The notes under the pieces were generated by a model that was given only the letters and a program-made list of their open reading frames with translations, was not told the DNA's origin and searched no databases. Source: JAVEYA01 sp034003745 (GTDB lineage Bacteria > Bacillota > Peptococcia > DRI-13 > PHAD01). From it: a stretch of 27,757 nt of DNA. The position numbers were made by a program, and so were the translations under genes. The stretch covers positions 1 to 27,757 of the forward strand of contig JAVEYA010000023.1 of NCBI GenBank assembly GCA_034003745.1, given 5' to 3'. Below, piece after piece: positions 24,284-27,757 of this stretch (positions are counted from its first letter, which is position 1; every line of letters starts with the position of its first letter).

Positions 24284-24364
24284 TGTCATCCTGAGTTTTG
24301 CGAAGGATCTTGACCCCATAGCAGCATAAAGATTCTTCAACAGTGATACTGCCTCAGCATGACA
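24284..24364 (+). repeat. Diverged copy of the dispersed repeat, murC-murB junction
   Basis: TGTCATCCTGAG at the left and CTCAGCATGACAA at the right frame an inner GCGAAGGATCTT and AAGATTCTTCA. It is more diverged than the copies at 16463 and 20376, suggesting an older or separate insertion. It fills most of the 133-base gap. Confidence 0.75.
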
Positions 24365-24389
24365 ACACCGAAGTGGATAGGAGAATCAG

Positions 24390-25310
24390 ATGAGCATCCA
24401 AAAACTATATGACTTTGTGCAGACAGAGGGTCTGGGAGAAGTTCTGCTGGAAGAGCCCCTGTCCCAGCATACAACCTGGCGGATCGGCGGACCGGCGGAG
24501 GTATTCTGCCAGCCGAAGGATTGGCCGGCCTGCTCGCAAATCCTGGCGGAGGCGAGGGGGTTAAATATTCCGGTAACCTTTTTGGGTTCCGGCTCCAATG
24601 TGTTGGTTGCCGATACCGGGGTAAAAGGGTTGGTTCTGCAGACCAGGAATCTGAACAGCATGGTCTGGCAGGAACCGGAAGTATGGGTCGAGTCGGGAGT
24701 TGCCCTGGCTACGTTAAGTCTGCAGGCCGGAGGCAAGGGCTTACGGGGGCTGGAATTCGCCTGCGGGATCCCCGGCAGCGTCGGCGGAGCCGCTATCATG
24801 AACGCGGGAGCCTATGGCTCCTCCATGAGCAAGGTGGTCAAGGAAGTAAGGATCCTGGACTTATCGGGTGAAAGCAGAGTTTATCAAAACGCGGAGCTGG
24901 GGTATGCGTATCGCACCAGCATTTTAAAGCATAAAGCAGAAATCGTGGTGGAAGTGAAATTCCTGCTGGAAGCCGGGGATGCCCACGAAAGCAAAAAGCA
25001 GATGGAAGAATATCTGGCCAACCGCAAGAAAAAGCACCCCCTGCACTTGCCCAACGCGGGCAGCGTGTTCCGCAACCCGCCCGGGATACCCGCCGGACGC
25101 CTGATCGAAGAGGCGGGACTGAAGGGAAAACGGGTGGGGGACGCGCAAGTTTCTGAACAGCACGGTAATTTCATCGTCAATCTGAATCAGGCCAAGGCGG
25201 CGGACGTCTTGACGCTGATTGAGGAGGTTCAACAGGAAGTCAAAAAGAAAAAATCCATAACGCTGGAAACAGAGGTTGTTTTCTTAGGAATTAAAGACAA
25301 CAGGAGGTGA
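24390..25310 (+). CDS. murB: UDP-N-acetylenolpyruvoylglucosamine reductase MurB
   Basis: A 306-residue FAD-dependent reductase that turns UDP-GlcNAc-enolpyruvate into UDP-MurNAc, the step after MurA. The FAD-binding GSGSNVLVAD motif, CGIPGSVGGAAIMNAGAYG, the catalytic serine in NAGSVFRNP (Ser225) and the C-terminal QVSEQHGNFIVN stretch are present. Length fits the short type IIa MurB of Gram-positives. AGGAGA precedes the ATG. The TGA stop (25308-25310) lies inside the ribosome site of murA, so the two genes are tightly coupled. Confidence 0.95.
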   Translation: MSIQKLYDFVQTEGLGEVLLEEPLSQHTTWRIGGPAEVFCQPKDWPACSQILAEARGLNIPVTFLGSGSNVLVADTGVKGLVLQTRNLNSMVWQEPEVWVESGVALATLSLQAGGKGLRGLEFACGIPGSVGGAAIMNAGAYGSSMSKVVKEVRILDLSGESRVYQNAELGYAYRTSILKHKAEIVVEVKFLLEAGDAHESKKQMEEYLANRKKKHPLHLPNAGSVFRNPPGIPAGRLIEEAGLKGKRVGDAQVSEQHGNFIVNLNQAKAADVLTLIEEVQQEVKKKKSITLETEVVFLGIKDNRR

Positions 25311-25315
25311 CAGAC

Positions 25316-26596
25316 TTGGAAAAGTACGTCATCGTAGGCGGGAACAGATTGTCAGGCAAGGTGCGCTTAAGCGGCGCCAAGAACGCGGTCCTGACCATCT
25401 TACCCGCTTGTCTCATGTCTAAGGGGGTTTGTACCCTTCATGACGTACCCAGATTAAGCGACGTCTTTGTGATGAAAGATGTTTTGGAACGGCTCGGCGC
25501 GAAGGTGGAGTTTTGCGGCAACACCATGACCATAGACGCTTCCCGGATAGTTTCCAACGAGGTCTCGGAGCATTTAACCCGAATGATGCGGGCTTCCAAC
25601 CTGGTGATGGGCCCCATTCTCTCCCGCTTCCGCGAGGTGCGGGTGGCTTATCCGGGAGGCTGCTCCATCGGTTCGCGGCCCATGGATCAGCATTTGCGCG
25701 GGATGAAGGCGATGGGGGCCAGGGTCTCGGAAAAGCACGGCTATATTGAGGCCTCTGCCGCCAGGCTTTTAGGGGCGGAAATCTGCCTGGATTTCCCCAG
25801 TGTGGGCGCAACGGAGAATCTGATGATGACGGCCACTTTGGCGGAAGGGACGACCATCCTGCGCAATGCCGCCCGGGAGCCGGAAATCGTGGACCTGCAA
25901 AGCTTTTTAAACGGCATGGGCGCGAAGATCAAAGGCGCCGGCACCGATATTATCAAGATTGAAGGGGTGAAAGAACTCAGCTCGGCGGAGCATACCATTA
26001 TTCCGGATCGGGTGGAAGCAGGCACATTTATAGTGATGGCTGCCATCACCCAAGGAGATATATATATAGAAAAGATTATTCCGGAACATCTGGAAGCGGT
26101 GATTTCCAAGGTGCGCGAAGCCGGCGTGCAGATTACGGAGGGGGAGGGAGGCGTCCGGGTCCGGGCCGGGAAACCGACCCGGGGGGTAGATATCAAGACG
26201 ATGCCTTTTCCGGGCTTTCCCACCGATATGCAGCCGCAGCTGATGGCGCTTCTGGCGGTATCCGAAGGCACGGGCGTCATCACCGAGACGATTTTCGAGA
26301 ACCGCTATAAACATGTGGATGAATTCAGGCGTATGGGCGCGGACATCAAGGTCGAGGGGCATGTGGCCGTAATCAAAGGCGTCAAAAAGCTGCTCGGCGC
26401 TTATGTGGAGGCTTCGGACCTGCGGGCCGGAGCGGCGTTGGTCACCGCGGGGCTGGCCGCTGAAGGGGTCACGGTCATAGGCAATCTTCAGCATCTTGAC
26501 CGGGGCTATGAAGATTTGGAAGGGAAACTCTCCTTCATGGGCGCGGAAATCCAGCGGGTCAGGGAAGTGCAGGAAAGAGAGTGTAAAAGGGTCTGA
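25316..26596 (+). CDS. murA: UDP-N-acetylglucosamine 1-carboxyvinyltransferase MurA
   Basis: A 426-residue EPSP-synthase-fold enzyme that transfers enolpyruvate from PEP to UDP-GlcNAc, the first committed step of peptidoglycan synthesis and the target of fosfomycin. The N-terminal LSGAKNAVLTILPA motif and the active-site loop PGGCSIGSRPMDQH with catalytic Cys116 are intact, so fosfomycin sensitivity would be expected at this site. The start is assigned to TTG 25316, five bases after a perfect AGGAGGTGA (25302-25310); a GTG at 25307 lies inside that site and is rejected. A terminator hairpin covers the last codons and the stop. Confidence 0.95.
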   Translation: MEKYVIVGGNRLSGKVRLSGAKNAVLTILPACLMSKGVCTLHDVPRLSDVFVMKDVLERLGAKVEFCGNTMTIDASRIVSNEVSEHLTRMMRASNLVMGPILSRFREVRVAYPGGCSIGSRPMDQHLRGMKAMGARVSEKHGYIEASAARLLGAEICLDFPSVGATENLMMTATLAEGTTILRNAAREPEIVDLQSFLNGMGAKIKGAGTDIIKIEGVKELSSAEHTIIPDRVEAGTFIVMAAITQGDIYIEKIIPEHLEAVISKVREAGVQITEGEGGVRVRAGKPTRGVDIKTMPFPGFPTDMQPQLMALLAVSEGTGVITETIFENRYKHVDEFRRMGADIKVEGHVAVIKGVKKLLGAYVEASDLRAGAALVTAGLAAEGVTVIGNLQHLDRGYEDLEGKLSFMGAEIQRVREVQERECKRV

Positions 26597-26612
26597 CCTT
26601 TTACCTTTTTTT
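26583..26612 (+). terminator. Rho-independent terminator overlapping the murA stop codon
   Basis: GTAAAAGG (26583-26590) pairs perfectly with CCTTTTAC (26597-26604), and seven T follow at 26606-26612. The 6-base loop contains the murA TGA (26594-26596), so a ribosome finishing murA would sit on the stem. Confidence 0.82.
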
Positions 26613-26621
26613 AACTAAATC

Positions 26622-26650
26622 TTGGACAAGCCCGGCCGATATGCTATAAT
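26622..26650 (+). promoter_or_regulatory. Extended -10 promoter for ftsQ
   Basis: TTGGAC (26622-26627), a 17-base spacer and a perfect TATAAT (26645-26650) preceded by TGC, making an extended -10. It lies directly after the murA terminator and 42 bases before the ftsQ GTG. Confidence 0.82.
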
Positions 26651-26691
26651 GTTTTTAATCTAAGAACTATTTCCGGGCAGGGGAGAGACTG

Positions 26692-27465
26692 GTGGAATAT
26701 CGACCAAACACCACAGTTAAGAATATCAGGAAGAGAAAAAGAAGGGCTGCGCCAATTTTCGGTTTGTGGCTTTTTTTATTATTCTGCTGTTTTTTGGCAG
26801 CCTATTTTTTCTTGAACTCCGCCTACTTTTCGGTTGTGCATTTCGAAGTCAGCGGCAGCTTTCTGCTGCCTGCCGAAGAGGTGCTCAATCTGTCCGGACT
26901 GAACCCCGGCGCCAATATTTTTAAGCTGGATACCCGTGAAGCGGTGACGAAAATTGAGACGCACCCCTACATAAAAAAAGCGGCCATTACCCGAAAACTC
27001 CCCCAGACACTGCTAATCAATGTGGAGGAACGCTTTGCCCGTGCTTTTGTTCTGGGAAAGGGAGAGTTTCTCATCGTAGACCCTGAGGGGATTATCCTGG
27101 AGAAAACCACCGAACTCAAGGAAAGAACCTATCCCATTATCAGCGGCGTCAGCCTCAAGGAGGGCCCGCTGCCGGGAGAAAACATTCTGACCCCCGGTCT
27201 GAAAGCGGCGCTGGCGTTGGTGGATATTCTGGATGAGAAATTCCTAAGCAATGTTTCCGAGATCGTCGCTGCCACGCCGGAGTCTATGATTCTGAAAACA
27301 AAACAAGGGGTGCAGATCCGATTCGGCCCTCCGGAAGACCTGGAACGCAAAATCAGTTTGATTCGGGAGCTCTTGTTTGACCATGGGACGATCATTAATG
27401 ACCAGACGGTGGAGTACATTGATTTGCGCTATGATACCGCCCCGGTGATCAAACGAAAAAAATAA
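26692..27465 (+). CDS. ftsQ: Cell division protein FtsQ/DivIB
   Basis: A 257-residue bitopic membrane protein. A basic cytoplasmic tail of about 20 residues (KNIRKRKRRA) is followed by one membrane helix (about 23-44) and an extracytoplasmic POTRA domain (about 46-116, VVHFEVSG ... NPGANIFKLDTREA ... THPYIKKAAITRKLPQTL). A beta domain follows, with FLIVDPEGIILEKT. FtsQ/DivIB joins the FtsL-DivIC complex at the septum. The GTG start at 26692 follows GGGGAG (26680-26685) by six bases. It has its own promoter, cut off from murA by a terminator, and no ftsA follows. Confidence 0.92.
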   Translation: MEYRPNTTVKNIRKRKRRAAPIFGLWLFLLFCCFLAAYFFLNSAYFSVVHFEVSGSFLLPAEEVLNLSGLNPGANIFKLDTREAVTKIETHPYIKKAAITRKLPQTLLINVEERFARAFVLGKGEFLIVDPEGIILEKTTELKERTYPIISGVSLKEGPLPGENILTPGLKAALALVDILDEKFLSNVSEIVAATPESMILKTKQGVQIRFGPPEDLERKISLIRELLFDHGTIINDQTVEYIDLRYDTAPVIKRKK

Positions 27466-27551
27466 AAATCTTCTGTTGCATAAAGGAAAAATCAGATAGC
27501 TTGTGGAATATGGATTTAGAAGAATCAACAAGCAAACAGAACAGGGTTGTT

Positions 27552-27580
27552 TTGACACATAGACGCTGTGGAAATGGAAT
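27552..27580 (+). promoter_or_regulatory. Possible ftsZ promoter
   Basis: TTGACA (27552-27557) with a 17-base spacer leads to TGGAAT (27575-27580), four of six matches to the -10 consensus. The 144-base gap upstream of ftsZ is large enough to hold a promoter and no terminator was seen in it. The weak -10 keeps this tentative. Confidence 0.45.
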
Positions 27581-27609
27581 TTGCCTTAGAAAAAGGGGGA
27601 TATATATTT

Positions 27610-27757
27610 ATGCTGGAATTTGAAACAGATATGCATCAGGGCGCTCAGATTAAGGTAATCGGCGTTGGCGGCGGCGGCAGCAATGCCGTGAACAGAATGA
27701 TTGACAGCGGCTTAAAAGGCATCGACTTTATCGCGGTCAATACGGACGCCCAGGCTT
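27610..27757 (+). CDS. ftsZ: Cell division protein FtsZ, N-terminal part only
   Basis: The first 49 codons of ftsZ run off the right edge. After a short N-terminal tail (MLEFETDMHQGAQ) comes the first GTP-binding strand and loop IKVIGVGGGGSNAVNRMI and then GIDFIAVNTDAQA, both diagnostic of the tubulin-like GTPase that forms the Z-ring. AGGGGG (27594-27599) lies ten bases before the ATG. It directly follows ftsQ with no ftsA between, so the membrane tether of the Z-ring must be encoded elsewhere (FtsA or SepF). Confidence 0.95.
   Translation, partial: MLEFETDMHQGAQIKVIGVGGGGSNAVNRMIDSGLKGIDFIAVNTDAQA

Noticed and set aside
10571..24364. CRISPR array suggested by repeats at several positions
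   Set aside because: Copies are kilobases apart, variable in length and palindromic at both ends, with genes between and no spacers.

Overview
The window reads as chromosomal DNA from a Gram-positive, probably spore-forming member of the Clostridia. A Peptococcaceae/Desulfitobacterium-like lineage is my best guess, from gene order and protein style only; no 16S is present. Almost everything is on the + strand. The MurE ligase has the DNPR motif of meso-diaminopimelate enzymes, there is a SpoVD-type PBP with two PASTA domains, and several genes begin with TTG or GTG behind strong Shine-Dalgarno sites.

Layout. (1) Positions 1-740 hold remnants: the 3' part of a flavodoxin-like protein and a 37-codon stub of a metallo-beta-lactamase-fold gene. 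(2) 794-4224 is an apparent operon: a membrane zinc-ribbon protein, a TetR regulator, a DUF1538 membrane protein and a fused tandem PII-like protein. It is driven by a near-consensus promoter that overlaps two TGACA-N3-TGTCA operator boxes. (3) 4268-5081 is a stand-alone gene fusing a Phd/YefM antitoxin domain to a Uma2-type nuclease domain. Its consensus promoter is threaded with three TAGCTAA boxes spaced exactly 30 bp. (4) 5182-10572 holds two paralogous AraC regulators and a 1159-residue secreted GLUG/Ig-like surface protein, with terminators after the first regulator and after the surface protein. (5) 10711 to the right edge is the division and cell-wall (dcw) cluster: mraZ, rsmH, ftsL, spoVD, murE, murF, mraY, murD, ftsW, murG, murC, murB, murA, ftsQ and the start of ftsZ.

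The dcw genes cover lipid II synthesis (murE, murF, mraY, murD, murG, murC, murB, murA), septal polymerisation and crosslinking (ftsW, spoVD) and divisome assembly (ftsL, ftsQ, ftsZ). Five GTGG boxes at exact 10-bp steps lie before mraZ and look like the MraZ autoregulatory array. A terminator hairpin over the murA stop codon and an extended -10 promoter make ftsQ, and perhaps ftsZ, a separate transcription unit. ftsA is absent between ftsQ and ftsZ. Copies or half-copies of one imperfect palindromic repeat (TGTCATTCTGAG...CAGAATGAC) sit in four dcw junctions and just upstream of the cluster, and in three places they contain or touch the stop codon of the preceding gene.

The most interesting parts are the zinc-ribbon/TetR/DUF1538/double-PII operon and the Phd-Uma2 fusion with its phased operator. 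No CRISPR array, insertion sequence, tRNA or rRNA was seen.
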